A stretch of DNA of 64,000 nt from Marisa cornuarietis (Eukaryota; Mollusca; Gastropoda; Architaenioglossa; Ampullariidae), in contig SMMW01000524.1 in the NCBI GenBank assembly GCA_004794655.1, forward strand, positions 62,001 to 126,000. Direction: 5' to 3'. Positions 1 through 13,500 of this stretch are shown piece after piece (positions within the stretch are counted from its first letter, which is position 1; each line of letters starts with the position of its first letter). Under the pieces are notes generated by a model, which saw nothing but the letters and a program-made list of their open reading frames with translations, did not search any database and was not told the origin of the DNA. A program made the translations under genes and the position numbers.

Positions 1-509
1 TGAAATGAATTGCAGACGCCGGCAGCCTGGAAATCTGAAGAAGTGGGGGGGGGGGTGGGGGTAAGGAAACGAGGTGAAGAGGCTAGGTTAGGTGCCGGGA
101 GGTTGGCTGGCTGGCTGGCTAGTGGAGGTGGTGATGGAAACTTGAATGAATCATTACTGTGACACAAAAGTGTTTACTTAAGAACGTTACAAACAGTTTA
201 TTTTAATAAGGCGAACTCTTAGCGCCGACATGAATTGAAGTGTTAAAAGATGGCGGGAAGCTGGCGGCCTGTTAACAGATGTTTCTTACAACTCGCACGG
301 AAGAAGGGAAGAGACTAATAAGGTAGCCAAGTGAACAGCATCGGCCTCTTCTCGTTCACTCTTTTCGTCTCTCGACCTTTAACTCCATTTAAAAATGACG
401 AAGACGACACTAAAACCAGATCGCTGGATACCTCAGTGTGTGTGTGTTACATTAAAGAATATCCGTGTAGGACAACGAACTTTTTTCTAATCGATTCAAC
501 TGTTGAAAA

Positions 510-645
510 TGGGATACCTAACTCTCTGGGTACCTGACTCCATAGAGGGTTTGGAAAGGTAAGGCAGCGAGGGCGAGAAGTACACCACCGTCACAAAAAA
601 GCTGACCTCGAGGAAAGTGGAGTATCTAATAAGATAAGGCTAAAT
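510..645 (+). mobile_element. SINE family B fragment
   Basis: GGTACCTGACTCCATAGAGG, GGCAGCGAGGGCGAGAAG and CACCACCGTCAC match the body of the inverted copy at 695-790. The two together form a spaced inverted repeat. Confidence 0.6.
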
Positions 646-694
646 GTCATCCCCTAAACTTTTCAGGTCGTTGGAGGTTGAGGTGTTAGAGACC

Positions 695-910
695 TCACTT
701 TTTGAATTTCTCGGGGGCCAGCTTTACGTGAGGGCGGTGCCCATCTCCTCTCCCTCGCTACCTGACTTTTTCCGACCTTCTACGGAGTCAGGTACCATTC
801 CCGCCAGCTGGCTCGACTGGGGGCGACTTTGTTGCGCTAATCGGGTATTGAACCAGAGCGCATTTAGTTCGAACGCCATAACCATCTATCAAGCATACAT
901 CTCTGTGTGG
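695..910 (-). mobile_element. tRNA-derived SINE, family B
   Basis: Minus strand: box B GGTTCAATACC, then TGGTACCTGACTCCGTAGAA, GTAGCGAGGGAGAGGAGATG and GGGCACCGCCCTCACGTAAA. The 529-640 copy shares this body in the opposite orientation. Confidence 0.65.
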
Positions 911-1440
911 TATCTAATACCTCGCTCCCCATCGACCGAAAGGTTACGGGGCTACCTTGACCTACATTTTATAATAACACTTGCATTCGTGTACATGCAT
1001 GCTCGACCACACACACACACACATAAGTTTTACAATCACACATGGCTATTTACTTATATATGCGCGAGCAAGAATGCACGCACACACAGATTCGCACCCA
1101 CTTACCGATTGTAATTTTGACAACAGACGGATGTTCAGTGTTGACAGGTCACTGGCCGTAGCGAGGTTTTCGTGCAGTGACCTCAGCAAGTCAGCCCGTC
1201 AGGTGAGGTCAGCCCCTGCCTTGTCTACTCACTATACAGTGTTTCCCAATAAAGCCAGCGCACAGGACACTGGGCCAGTACCTGTTGTATACCTGCGCCG
1301 AGTAACGGTGAGGCCAGCCCACGTGACCTACTTTGACGTCCATACTTAATTCTCTCTCCTTTCTACCTGTCTACCTGTCTACCCCGAATTCACAACTGGT
1401 GGCATTTGATGATCGCATGGATTTGTTTCTCTCCCTCTCT

Positions 1441-1527
1441 CATTTTTTTTTTTTTTTTTTTTTTTGCAATGTCTGTCTGAGACGTGTTCTGTGTGTGTGT
1501 GTGTGAGAGAGAAAGAGAGAGAGAGAG

Positions 1528-1579
<52 letters not shown>

Positions 1580-1585
1580 TGTGTG
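1441..1585. repeat. poly-T and GT/GA microsatellite cluster
   Basis: A poly-T tract (1442-1465) and interleaved (GT)n and (GA)n runs (1491-1585). Short His/Thr or Cys/Val frames here are repeat artefacts. Confidence 0.95.
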
Positions 1586-2698
1586 TTTTTTGAGAGAAAA
1601 AGAGAATGTGTTTATTTTCGCGTGCTTGTGTGTGCATGTGTTTAGTTTCTTCTTTTTTTTTAAAAAAAAAAACTCTTTCCCCCTCATTTCTGCCTTTCAT
1701 TTTCTCTTTCGCTTGTCTGTCCGTCTATCCATCTCTATCCATCTGTTTTGTCTATAAATAAAGGAGATAAGATGAAATCAACAAGCATTGGTGTAAAATC
1801 GACTTGCTGTACGTGCAAGTCCTCATGTTTCGAGGTGGAGAGTTCGTGCGAGGGTGCCCTTTCGCACCAGGTATGCGCTTATCGGGGTGGCCAACGCTGC
1901 AACATCAAAACACGACGATCTGTATGTACTACATACCTCCGTGATCAAATGTTTTATGGAGAGATCTCGAGAGTGGCTGAGGGGGGGGGGACTGTTTGCT
2001 TACACATCGACAACACCTTGCACAGTCCTTCGTCACATCGATTAATTCATGGGATGGGAGACGGTTGCACTTTTTCTCCAGCTTGCGTCAGGAGGTTTGG
2101 ATTCAGCTTTAAAGGATGAGGGTGCCTGAAGTGTAACACAGTTACAGAAGTCTCTTCTGTTGACGATAGATGATATGGCTGGTTAAAGATTAGAAAGAGA
2201 GGGGAGATTACGTGCGAGTAGCTGCACATGCACGTCGATGGACCTTAACCCTATTTCAAGACCCTTTACTTTTTTGTGTGCAGAGAGATGATGTAGTTTC
2301 TTCTTCAGGCATAGCGAAAGCTAAGGGAACGATCAAGGGAGTCTCGTGGGGAAATGAGACCGCAAGAATGAAAGAAAGGCGAGAATTAAAATAAAATCGC
2401 GAAGAAAGAATCACGGATGGAAGGAAAAAGTCAAGGAGTGGCAGACTCCAACCTATTGGGTGCAGTAAAGGTGATATGATGGAGCACAACGCACAAAGTC
2501 CAGCTTGAACGTGAAAGAATTTTTCAAAAAAACTTTTAAAAGTCATACAGTAGTAACAAAGTAATTTCTTATCTTGTTTTAGACACTTGCGGTCAAAGAT
2601 AACAAATGGGATATGGGAAACATAGTTATGTGTTAAAAGTGTGAATGAAATCGTCAAAATAATTTATTTGGCCTGTCCTTCTGTTTCTTTGTTTCCAT

Positions 2699-2699
2699 G

Positions 2700-2766
<67 letters not shown>
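2699..2766. repeat. (GT)n microsatellite
   Basis: Nearly uninterrupted GT run ending in GAGAGAG. Confidence 0.97.
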
Positions 2767-2768
<2 letters not shown>

Positions 2769-3304
2769 CTTATACGTTATCACGTATTATAGAACGTGGC
2801 ATCATTATCACGTATTACTATGACGCTAGTTAAATTCTATCGAAGTAATACACTGTATATATCTATATATATAATGAGAATCATTTTAAAGTTTCCTTCC
2901 TTTCTCTTAAACACTCCACCCTTTAGATGGTTTAACTGGCTCGGGTACCTATAGTTACCAGTGACTAATTTCATGTGCGTGGACTTCCGGTGTGTCCGAC
3001 AACGATCCGAAGCCATGAAGATCCCAGAGAGATTGATTGAGCGGTAGACCGAGCTACGATGAAAAGTGGCGGCTCCCTCAAAGGCTAACCTCTGATCTTT
3101 TAATATTTCTTGGGGCTATGGTCGAGATCGAAGATGAAAGATTGATTCCCGAACATGTGCTTGCCGCTGGGGTATACTTCCAAATAATTTCCTCCTTCTC
3201 CTCTACCCTCTCTCTCTTTCTTCGACCTCCAGGTCTCTCCATCCTTTTGCCCACCTTTTGGTAATGATTTTGAACAGGTATATTTTAGTATTTAGTAAAC
3301 AAGT

Positions 3305-3365
3305 GTTGATAGAGAGGAGATGGGCACCGCCTTCACATAAACCTGACCCCGAGAAATGTGCGGTC
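3305..3365 (+). mobile_element. SINE family B short fragment
   Basis: GAGAGGAGATGGGCACCGCC and TTCACATAAACCTGACCCCG match the middle of the copy at 695-760. Only about 50 bp remain. Confidence 0.5.
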
Positions 3366-5761
3366 ACTTATATCTCACTTTCACAACAACTAGAAAATGG
3401 GAAAATAGAAACACGCCCCCCCCCCACCACCACCACACGAACACATCATCATCATCATAGTGACACATCCATTCTCTAAAGTCGTAAGTTTTCGTGCGTA
3501 CTGTATATATATATATATACTGCTCTAGTAACTTTCCAGGCCACAGTTAATGTTTTGTGCGCACTAAAAACACATTTGTTCCCCGACCAGTACTCCTTAC
3601 ACCAATCAACATAGTCGTCAGTAGTTGTGATGATAGTCAATTGACCAGTCCGCCTGCTCGTCTCCCTCTGCAGTTTTATGACACTCTCCATCCTTACTGT
3701 TTGTTCCTCGATTCCTCTTTGTGTCTTCCATGTTTGTCTTTTATTACTTGCCTGCATAGTTGTATTTCCTTCTTCCTTCGTATTCTGTCCATGTCTCCTA
3801 CTTTTTTCAGCTGAGAGCATCCTACTTCCTGGCTGGCAGTTTTTGTGGCTTACCTTGTATACTCCTTACAAAATTTTGGGTCAAAACACACATTTTACGG
3901 CAAAGTATTGTGAGCAAGGGGTATAGCAGTTGTACCACCTGCTCGCCCTCTCTCTCCCCCCCCCCCCCCACACACACACTCGCCATGTGTCAACATCGCC
4001 AGGACCCGTTCTGATGACTACGTCAGACTAGTGCTGCACGTGGAGAGAAGAGCAAGTCTGCATGACGATCAACACTGTATTGATTTGTATCTCCACCTGT
4101 CGGCAAGACCAGATCTAGGGGGAAAGGGTCAGTGTGGGAGTTTGGATACAGACCATGAACATGGTGATCTTCTAAAAGGACCCCCCCCCCCACACACACA
4201 CACACACACATACGTACGTGAGGACAGAGATTCGGTTTCGAGATGCGTTCCACATTTTCTTCATCACTAACTACGCGAAGAAGCGAGAAGGGCTCGGAGA
4301 GAAAAGATGATCGTCTGCTTTCCACAAAAACGTTAGAAACCCATTTGTTTAAACCTGAAAAAAAATCTTGTACTTTTAGTCGTGTAATGTTAATTAACCA
4401 TGAAAACCACCATTAATACGGCGACGACGACGACGACGATAATGAAAATTCTAAAAGCAGTACAAAAGCAAAAATCCAAACTTAACATTAATATCCATGT
4501 CAATCTGCGGCAAAATGAATCAAGGCTCCGTAGAAGGTTTTCTCAAAAATACTGTCAACCATTTTTGTGTTGTTTTAATGCTTCATCTTTGTCTATGAAA
4601 TATCAGCTACAAGCAAACGATATGTGCCGTTGAACTTTCATGTCTATTACTGATGAAGACTGCACCTCAATTATCATCATCTGCAGCAGCCAGTATCCCC
4701 CCCTCCCCCGAGCAGAATGCTTAAGCCTTACTCGCGAGATACATGTAGCTTGCTCGACCTGACTAGACAAGGGATAAAACTCAGAGCGACAAAGTCCAGT
4801 TGAATGTTATATTACCTCCCTTGCACTACTCTTTATTTCTTTCTTCAAGCAAAATGGATTGATCTGAGCAACAATAAATACTTAATGTTCTACTGGTTTT
4901 CCGTGATAATTAATCCAAACTATATATACAATGCTATATTATATATTACATATCTATATACACACTTGAAATAATAGAATTGGGTTTTCTCATCACTTCT
5001 TGGTTGTCTCACTTCCTTTATTTATTTATTTTTTTGTTTCGTTTTTTTTTTTCCATATAAGAACATGCGTCACGGTCCCGTCCGTTCTTGTATAAGCCAC
5101 ATCGAACCAAAACCACGGACAAACACCACCGGGTTTGCTTGCTTGTTTGTTTCTGTGATTGAAATTTCACCTCTTGGTTCCACCTTTCTCCATCTCTTCT
5201 TCACAGTTCCTCCTGGGCTGTGTTTTCTCGAAGAGTTATGTAACGTAACAGCTGGTGTCACCAACACGCCAGTAACACTTTATTTTGCACACCACATCTG
5301 AGAAGCTAAGTTTGTCAGAAGGGAGGAAAGAGGTGAAACGGACAAGTCTGTGGAGGTGACGAGTCAAGAGGAGGCACGCACGTGGTTGCTGCCTACACTG
5401 GTGGTCACATCGAGTCGCCTCAGTGGCCCAAACGGGTGGCCTAGCCCTGCCTCCGTTGTCCAGTACAGGCGTGATAACTTGTTATCCTGTCTCTCTATAT
5501 GGTTTTGTTATAGCCTCTCATACCAGCTTTCGCAATTTTTCCGCTGAGAAGGAAAAACAGCAACACACAAACACCGCCAAAGAACACTACTCCTCAGAAG
5601 AGCTGTGTTTTCCTCCGTTTTCACAAGTTCATGCCTACGACTTTTCAGGCAATACTGCCAATTGATTTGAACAAACTTAAATACTGATGTTTTAAAAGAA
5701 ATTGGAAGGTGCAGGAGAAAATAAGAAAATAGAAACTATTCCCCCCAAGTGGCCCCCCCAT

Positions 5762-5798
5762 ACACACACACTTTCTCTCTCTCTCTATCTCTCTATCG

Positions 5799-5842
<44 letters not shown>
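5762..5842. repeat. CA / TCTC / CA compound microsatellite
   Basis: Short CA run, CT-rich middle, then a longer CA run, lying beyond the mucin-like gene's last exon (its 3' UTR or downstream). Confidence 0.95.
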
Positions 5843-5844
<2 letters not shown>

Positions 5845-6167
5845 TGAAAACAGAGTGGCAATTAAAAATTCTTAAAAAAGAGTCAGATATGAGTGGGGAA
5901 ACTATATGTCTAAAGAAGGTACAAATAAGTCCGACAGACCGACCGACAGAAATCTGGCGACAGACAGACAGACAGACTCGGGCACAAACAAATATCTGAT
6001 GCACCATCGTCAGAGACTGGCAAACTCGACAGATATGCGACATCTAATTGCTGAAGACTCTGGTAGGCTTTGCAGACATACGGACACATCCAGAGAATCC
6101 AACATGCGTGCACGATTACGAATCCAAGCGCAATAACTGAGCCTTCACACAGGCCCTGCAGCCATCT

Positions 6168-6455
6168 CTACTCTACTTCCTGCTCGCTCCACGAAATAGT
6201 TCTCTCTCCTGCTGCGTCGTTGTGCAGACCATCCGCAGGGTCGGGGCTGTAAGAAAAGGACGTCGACCGCTCGCTACCCCCGGGTGGGAGATCTCCTTTG
6301 AACGAGTTCATAATGAACGGGGTGGCGTTGTCCTCGCTAGCGCCCCTGTCGGACGACATGGCATTGTAGTCATTCTCTATGTCGCTGCGCGAAAACTTCC
6401 GGTTGAAGAAGTTGACGATGGAGATGGGCCTGAAGGGATCTCTAGAACGTTCAAT
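6168..6455 (-). CDS. mucin-like gene last exon, cytoplasmic tail
   Basis: Acceptor gttttacag, phase 0, 95 codons and stop at 6168-6170. Encodes IERSRDPFRPISIVNFFNRK, ENDYNAMSSD and a Ser/Glu-rich end. Charged, without hydrophobic segment. YNAM fits the YxxM consensus for the p85 SH2 domain. Its codon usage is unlike the Thr-rich exons. Confidence 0.65.
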   Translation of the reverse strand: MERSRDPFRPISIVNFFNRKFSRSDIENDYNAMSSDRGASEDNATPFIMNSFKGDLPPGGSERSTSFSYSPDPADGLHNDAAGERTISWSEQEVE

Positions 6456-6646
6456 CTGTAAAACACAATGGAAGAGTCCACTAGAGGTCGTCATGCAGCT
6501 ACTGACCGGCTGACTGTTTGACGGTCCTATATAAGCCTGCTTGTTTGAAAGACGAACATGAACACGATAGTTAACTTAAACTAGAAGGATCCTTGTAACT
6601 CTACTAGTCTGCTCTTCAGAATGTCTGGTGTCATGCACAATTGCTT

Positions 6647-6700
<54 letters not shown>

Positions 6701-9700
6701 ACGTTCGTGCACGCGCACATGCCCGCACAAGCTGCTTGCTTGCACGAACAGAAACTTCTCCTTAATTTATGTCAGTAGTGTAAATAAATAAATTTTACAG
6801 ACCGCAAGTTCTTCAATCGAATGTGCCGAAGACATCAGTGGAAACTTTTTTCTGCGAATCAAAATGCATAAAAAAGAAAGTGAGATATATCGGTAAGTAG
6901 TCCATCTAATGCTGTTAACAGCCAAGGACTTTCCCATCCCTGTGTGTAGTATCATTAGTTAAGCTATTGTTCAAACAGAAAAAACAGCAACCATAGATTC
7001 TGTCTGATCTTTGTAGATTCATTCACATAAGTTCTGATTTTACATGTAAATGCATTGGGAAGTCGACATAAGTGAGACAGATATAGAGAGGTTCAGAATT
7101 ATCTCACACAGAGAGACAGATATAGAGAGGGTCAAAAGTATCACACACAGAGACACAGATATAGAGAGGGTCAGAATGTATCACACAAAGAGACACAGAT
7201 ATAGAGAGGGTCAGAATGTATCACACACAGAGACACAGATATAGAGAGGGTCAGAATGTATCACGCACAGAGAGACAGATATAGAGAGGGTCAGAATGTA
7301 TTTAAACACAGAGAGACAGATATAGAGAGGGTCAGAATGTATCACACACAGAGACACAGATATAGAGAGGGTCAGAATGTATCACACACAGAGAGACAGA
7401 TATTGAGAGGGTCAGAATTATCTCACACAGAGAGACAGATATAGAGAGGGTCAGAATTATCTCACACAGAGAGACAGATATAGAGAGGGTCAGAATTATC
7501 TCACACAGAGAGACAGATATAGAAAGGGTCAGAATTATCTCACACAGAGAGACAGATATAGAGAGGGTCAGAATGTATCACACACAGTGAGACAGATATA
7601 GAGAGGTTCAGAATTATCTCACACAGAGAGACAGATATAGAGAGGGTCAGAATGTATCACACACAGAGAGACAGATATAGAGAGGGTCAGAATGTATCAC
7701 ACACAGAGAGACAGATATAGAGAGGGTCAGAATGTATCACACACAGAGACACAGATATAGAGAGGGTCAGAATGTATCACACACAGAGACACAGATATAG
7801 AGAGGGTCAGAATGTATCACGCACAGAGAGACAGATATAGAGAGGGTCAGAATGTATTTAAACACAGAGAGACAGATATAGAGAGGGTCAGAATGTATCA
7901 CACACAGAGACACAGATATAGAGAGGGTCAGAATGTATCACACACAGAGAGACAGATATAGAGAGGGTCAGAATTATCTCACACAAAGAGACAGATATTG
8001 AGAGGGTCAGAATTATCTCACACAGAGAGACAGATATAGAGAGGGTCAGAATTATCTCACACAGAGAGACAGATATAGAGAGGGTCAGAATTATCTCACA
8101 CAGAGAGACAGATATAGAAAGGGTCAGAATTATCTCACACAGAGAGACAGATATAGAGAGGGTCAGAATGTATCACACACAGTGAGACAGATATAGAGAG
8201 GTTCAGAATTATCTCACACAGAGAGACAGATATAGAGAGGGTCAGAATGTATCACACACAGAGAGACAGATATAGAGAGGGTCAGAATGTATCACACACA
8301 GAGAGACAGATATAGAGAGGGTCAGAATGTATCACACACAGAGACACAGATATAGAGAGGGTCAGAATGTATCACACACAGAGACACAGATATAGAGAGG
8401 GTCAGAATGTATCACGCACAGAGAGACAGATATAGAGAGGGTCAGAATGTATTTAAACACAGAGAGACAGATATAGAGAGGGTCAGAATGTATCACACAC
8501 AGAGACACAGATATAGAGAGGGTCAGAATGTATCACACACAGAGAGACAGATATTGAGAGGGTCAGAATTATCTCACACAGAGAGACAGATATAGAGAGG
8601 GTCAGAATTATCTCACACAGAGAGACAGATATAGAGAGGGTCAGAATTATCTTACACAGAGAGACAGATATAGAGAGGGTCAGAATTATCTTACACAGAG
8701 AGACAGATATTGAGAGGTTCAGAATTATCTCACACAGAGAGACAGATATAGAGAGGGTCAGAATGTATCACACACAGAGACACAGATATAGAGAGGGTCA
8801 GAATTATCTCACACAAAGAGACAGATATTGAGAGGGTCAGAATTATCTCACACAGAGACACAGATATAGAGAGGGCAGAATTATCTCACACAGAGAGACA
8901 GATATAGAGAGGGTCAGAATGTATCACACACAGAGAGACAGATATAGAGAGGGTCAGAATGCATCACACACAGGCAGAAAGATTGGAAAAAGGGCAAACA
9001 AAAGAATTAAATCTGTCTTCAAACCTTCTTATGACCAGGATGAGGATTATGACAATGACGACACACACCACGCCGACAACAACCCCTACAGCGATGAAGA
9101 TACCCTTCTTCTGGCTGGCATCTCCTAGAATAGCAACAGTAGGAGTATTGCTTTAGCTGTGACTATTCCTGACAGCAAAATAGCTTAGCTCCTGCTAGGG
9201 AAATACATAAGTGATGATAATAACTGAATGTATTAATGTTATGTCTGCAATGTATGTCGATATACCTGCCGTTGTGCCCCAAATTAATAAACATGATTGT
9301 AACTGATACCACTACCATTTTTACTATAGTCATGAACACATAGAACATTTTACAGTTGACAGTTTCTCTCTCGTTCATGCCAAGTGGATGTGATATATCA
9401 ATTACTGAAATTCGAGTAAAGAGTTCACCAGTGCTATGTAATCTTTGTGAGTCAGTCAGGAACCATCTACACGAGTACATACATGTAACCATTAGGCTAG
9501 TGCATAACAAAGCTTCAATCATTCTGTCCATTAAAATAAACATTTACTGAATAATTTTCCACTCTGGTGCGCAAGCAGATCAAAAGTAATAAACCGAAAA
9601 TAGAACAAGAAAGAACAATAAAAAAATTAATTGATAAAATTGTAAAGTCGGCAAATAAGGAATTTCAGATCAAGCAAATCACTGTATCAAAGAGAGGTGT

Positions 9701-10508
9701 GTACTGTTTGCTTCAGGAATATGGCGGCAATGTTTCTTTTTTGTTATCTTACTTCTCCCAGTTAGGGAAGTAGGTAAACACTGTTTTTAATAAAGCCCTT
9801 TCTGTAAACGGAGTCAACAACGCATACAAAACATTTACCTGTGTTATCAACTCTGGGCCTAGGAGACTGTGTAATCTGACGAGGACAACGGGAAACTACT
9901 TATAAGGTAAGATGGCCAAGTAACCTGCCAGCCGCTGGGAGACTGAGCCAGCCCTTACTTAGGGCCAGCTGTTTCAGGAGAGTGCTGCCCATCTCTTGTC
10001 ACACACCCCTCCTTCCCATGGCCTATGTTCATCTTTCAACCCGTTGGTCAAATATCCGTTCAACCACGGACGTGTACAGGTGGACTGCTGTCTGTCTACC
10101 GAGACCAATGCTGAGCCTCTTGCGAAGTCCTCCGCTGTTAGTCTCGGCAATGAATGTGACTAAACCGGCAGATTTGTAGTCAAAAGCCTCGTTCTAGTAG
10201 TTAAGTGGGAAAAAATCGTCTGTAAGCAGTCCAAGTTCGTGGTTCAACAGCTGAGTTCATTGGAGGGGTGCGGAGGAGGGAGTAGGCTGCGCCCCTCGGG
10301 TATCGAACCCGCTAGTGTGCGGCTCTTTGCTTCACAGCGTTTGTTGGGGCATCTATGAAAATGGTTTATTGATCAGGAAAACGTCTTTGCCAGGACTGCT
10401 TTCGATACTGTTTTATCTTTACACTGATCAATAATATCTGATAAAAACCGAAATGATACTACCTTTATATATTGTACCTTATTGCTATATTTGAAAATAA
10501 CGCGCGCC

Positions 10509-10571
<63 letters not shown>

Positions 10572-13500
10572 ATGCAAAAATTCAATAAAGACAGGAAGCA
10601 ATTGTTATCTCTAGTCCGATTACTAATCACTAATCACTTTGGCTAGAAAATAAGGGCAGAAGGAAAATTTGACTGTAACCGTCTGCGGCTGATTTTTTTT
10701 AAAAAACATACTAATTAGAAGTATTATTCAGTCCACAAAATATGGTTTTTCTTTTGGTACCTTCTTTATGAGTTAACAACTAAAGATATGGGTCGCATTT
10801 GTTTCCTTGATATGCTTAGTATTAAACGATATGCGAAGTCATTAAACAAAAAGTCGGTCATGTCGCTGGTTTTGTTAGGGTCATTAGGATCTAGGAACTT
10901 CCTTACTCTGCATATTTTCCAGACTGTCACTCAAGATAACAATGTCAGATGTTACACCCTTTGGTCAGATAACCAGCCTTTTTCAGAACTCACTCCAGAT
11001 ACATTTGTTTCCTCAATTTGTTATCGATTTCATAATTACTAGTCATTGAAATATGAAGCTAGTCGGACACAGCTAATTTGTCTGCGGGGTGTTCAAGTTT
11101 ATTTTATTTGCTTGAGTATACCGAAAACACATCTATAAATTTATAAAGTTTAATAAATAAATGTATAAGGGAATGAAATAGGATTTATGAATAGCATTTC
11201 AGGGGAGAGAGCTGACACACATTTTCATTTCCATCCATTTTTTTTCGATGTTTCAGGAGGGGATAGCGGGTGATATAACTGAAAACCTAGGAATAAGAGA
11301 GGCCTGGCATGCTCAAGGTGTCAAGTTTAGAATAACCTGAGTTGACCTGTCGGTACCTTCAGAAAGGGGCTGCGTCTTAGAGTCTGAGGTGCTTCCATGG
11401 GAAAGGGGCGAGGTGCGAGCGGGACTCGTATCGCTGGTGGGACCGGCAGTCGTATCCAAGGACGTCTTTGAGGTCTGGACGACGGCAGGCTCGCTCGATC
11501 CTGTGGATGCAACAGCCGCAGTGGGCTGTGTAGTCATGTGATCTGGAAATATGATGACAACTTATTTTTTAAAAAAACTCAGAGAATGTAAAATATAAAC
11601 TTCGATATGATAGCACCAGAGATAATACATCCAAAGGGACAGGAAAGGGTCAAACCTCTGACGTCACTTTCGTGGACAAAGACTCTCCCGTTTTGAGAGT
11701 TACCGATGGCAGCACACGGATAGAGGTGTATGCACACTTAAAAAGCACAGTGGAATGCAGGCTGACAGACAAACAAATCAGATACAGAGGTAGATAGAAG
11801 TCATATAGTACCTGAAGAGGTAAAACTGTCATGCTCAGATGATGTTGCTTGCAAAGAGGACGATTCCTCCTTTGAGACCGAAGTAGAGCTGACATACGTA
11901 CTACCTTCGGAAGGAATGAAAGTTTGGGAGGTTAAGGCTGCATGCAAAGAGGACGATTTTTCGGTCCCCGGGTAGCTGGCATGGGTCGTGAAAGGCGAGT
12001 GTGTACCGGAAGAAGACCCTGCATGCAAAGAGGAGTCGTCAATCGCGGCGGAAGTAGTATAGCTGGCATGCGCAGTGCTACCAACGGTCGTGAAGGTTGG
12101 GTAAGCAGTAGAAATGGAAGCGGTGCTGCCAGAGGTTTCAGGTATCAGTGTCGTCGCTGCTGTGGTTAGAATTCCAGCAGCGGAAGTGACGTTCTTCGGA
12201 GGCGAAGTGGATCTAGCATCAGCAGCCTCACTGCTGTATCTGCCCATTTCGCCAGAGGTAGAGACGGTCGAGTCATGCGCATGCCAAGTGCTCGAGCCGC
12301 TGACTGTCGAACCGGAAGTACTCGCATCAGTTGACGTTATACCTGCTCGTGATGACGTCCTCGGTGACGTCACCAAGGTAGACGTAGTGGTAGCAGGGGT
12401 GGTGGACGTGGTGGTGATGGCGGTGATGGTCGTGGTGGCGGTGGTGGTGGTGGCGGCGGCGATGGTAGTTGTGGTTTTGGTGGTGGCGATTGTGGCGGTG
12501 GTAGTAGTAGTGGTGGTGGTGGTGGCGGCGGCTGCTGTGCTTCGGAAAGAGGTGCTCTCCTCTGCAGCTGTTGACGGTTTTGTTGCATTTGGACCTGGCA
12601 CAGATCACAAGTCATACACTATTTGATTCCTTCCACAGTGGCGTTGCCGTCACAGAGGTTCTATCGTTAACGTTTAACTTGATTTTGAAAAAGTGGACAT
12701 TTTAATCACTCATTCACTCACTCACTTACTCAGGTGGCCAGAAGACAGATTAGTAACATGACAGGTCGAGGTCAAACAACACCGACTTCAGAACTGTACA
12801 TGGATACGTTTACGTTGTAAAGCCCTCAGCTAATAGGAGAGATCGGAACATAGGTTAATTAGGCGTATCCGTGTATAAGTGTGATGTGGCCTCTTTCTGC
12901 GCTTAGTGACGTTTCTAGGAGTGTATCTCGAGAACGGAAGAGGGTGTGTTTACCCAAATGTGAGGAAATAGTATTTATAGTTTTACCCAATAAGAAGAAA
13001 AATAGTAATGTAAGACTTTTACACGTGCTGTAATGAAGAAATAATACCCAGACGGATACATGGTAATAAAGATAAAGACAATGAAGTAACAAAAATTAAA
13101 GACCAACCCCACGAAGCTGACGCAGTGGCTGCGGGGCTTGTGCCTGCACCTGCTTCGGTCGCTGTGACACTGAGAGTTGTGCCGGAAGTGACGTGGGTGT
13201 CAGCGGAAGTGATGGCATTCGTGACTATAGAGCTGGTGGTACTGTAGATTGTAGTAGCGATAGGGGTGAGAGTGATGCTGGCGAGTTCAGAGGGCGACGC
13301 CTCAGTTGCACGAGCTGAGGTCACGGAGTTCGTTGACGACAGGGTTGTGCTGGAAGTAGCCAGATCCACGGTGGTTGTTAAAGACACCAGGGAAGCAGCT
13401 TCTGTCGTGAAGTTAGTGGCATTCAACTGCGAGACAACCCTTGTAACTGAAAACACTGCAAATGATAAATCACTGACGAGAGATCACCAAAACAGAACTT

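Larger units (their letters stand above)
1..6167. other. gene-poor left flank
   Basis: Beyond SINE family B pieces and microsatellites I see no supportable gene. The part just below 6168 is probably 3' UTR of the mucin-like gene; TTTATT repeats at 5017-5030 (AATAAA on the minus strand) are a possible polyadenylation region. Other open frames are short, low-complexity or without splice support. Confidence 0.5.

Noticed and set aside
644..1114. 156-codon plus-strand frame
   Set aside because: Runs through an inverted SINE copy and a CA microsatellite; no splice support or recognisable domain.
1464..1757. Cys/Val and His/Thr repeat frames on both strands
   Set aside because: Translation of GT/CA and GA/CT microsatellites.
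7072..8978. CRISPR-like regular array
   Set aside because: Units are contiguous with no unique spacers, and the DNA is clearly eukaryotic; it is a minisatellite.
9567..9773. 68-codon Lys-rich plus-strand frame
   Set aside because: AT-rich chance frame without splice sites or similarity, inside an intron of the minus-strand gene.
10290..10325. tRNA gene
   Set aside because: Only a T-arm with box B is convincing; acceptor, D and anticodon stems do not form, so a SINE head is preferred.
12114..12626. 170-codon plus-strand frame rich in Val
   Set aside because: Exact antisense of the mucin-like exon; the triplet repeat keeps several frames open. The minus strand has the matching splice sites and Ser/Thr composition.
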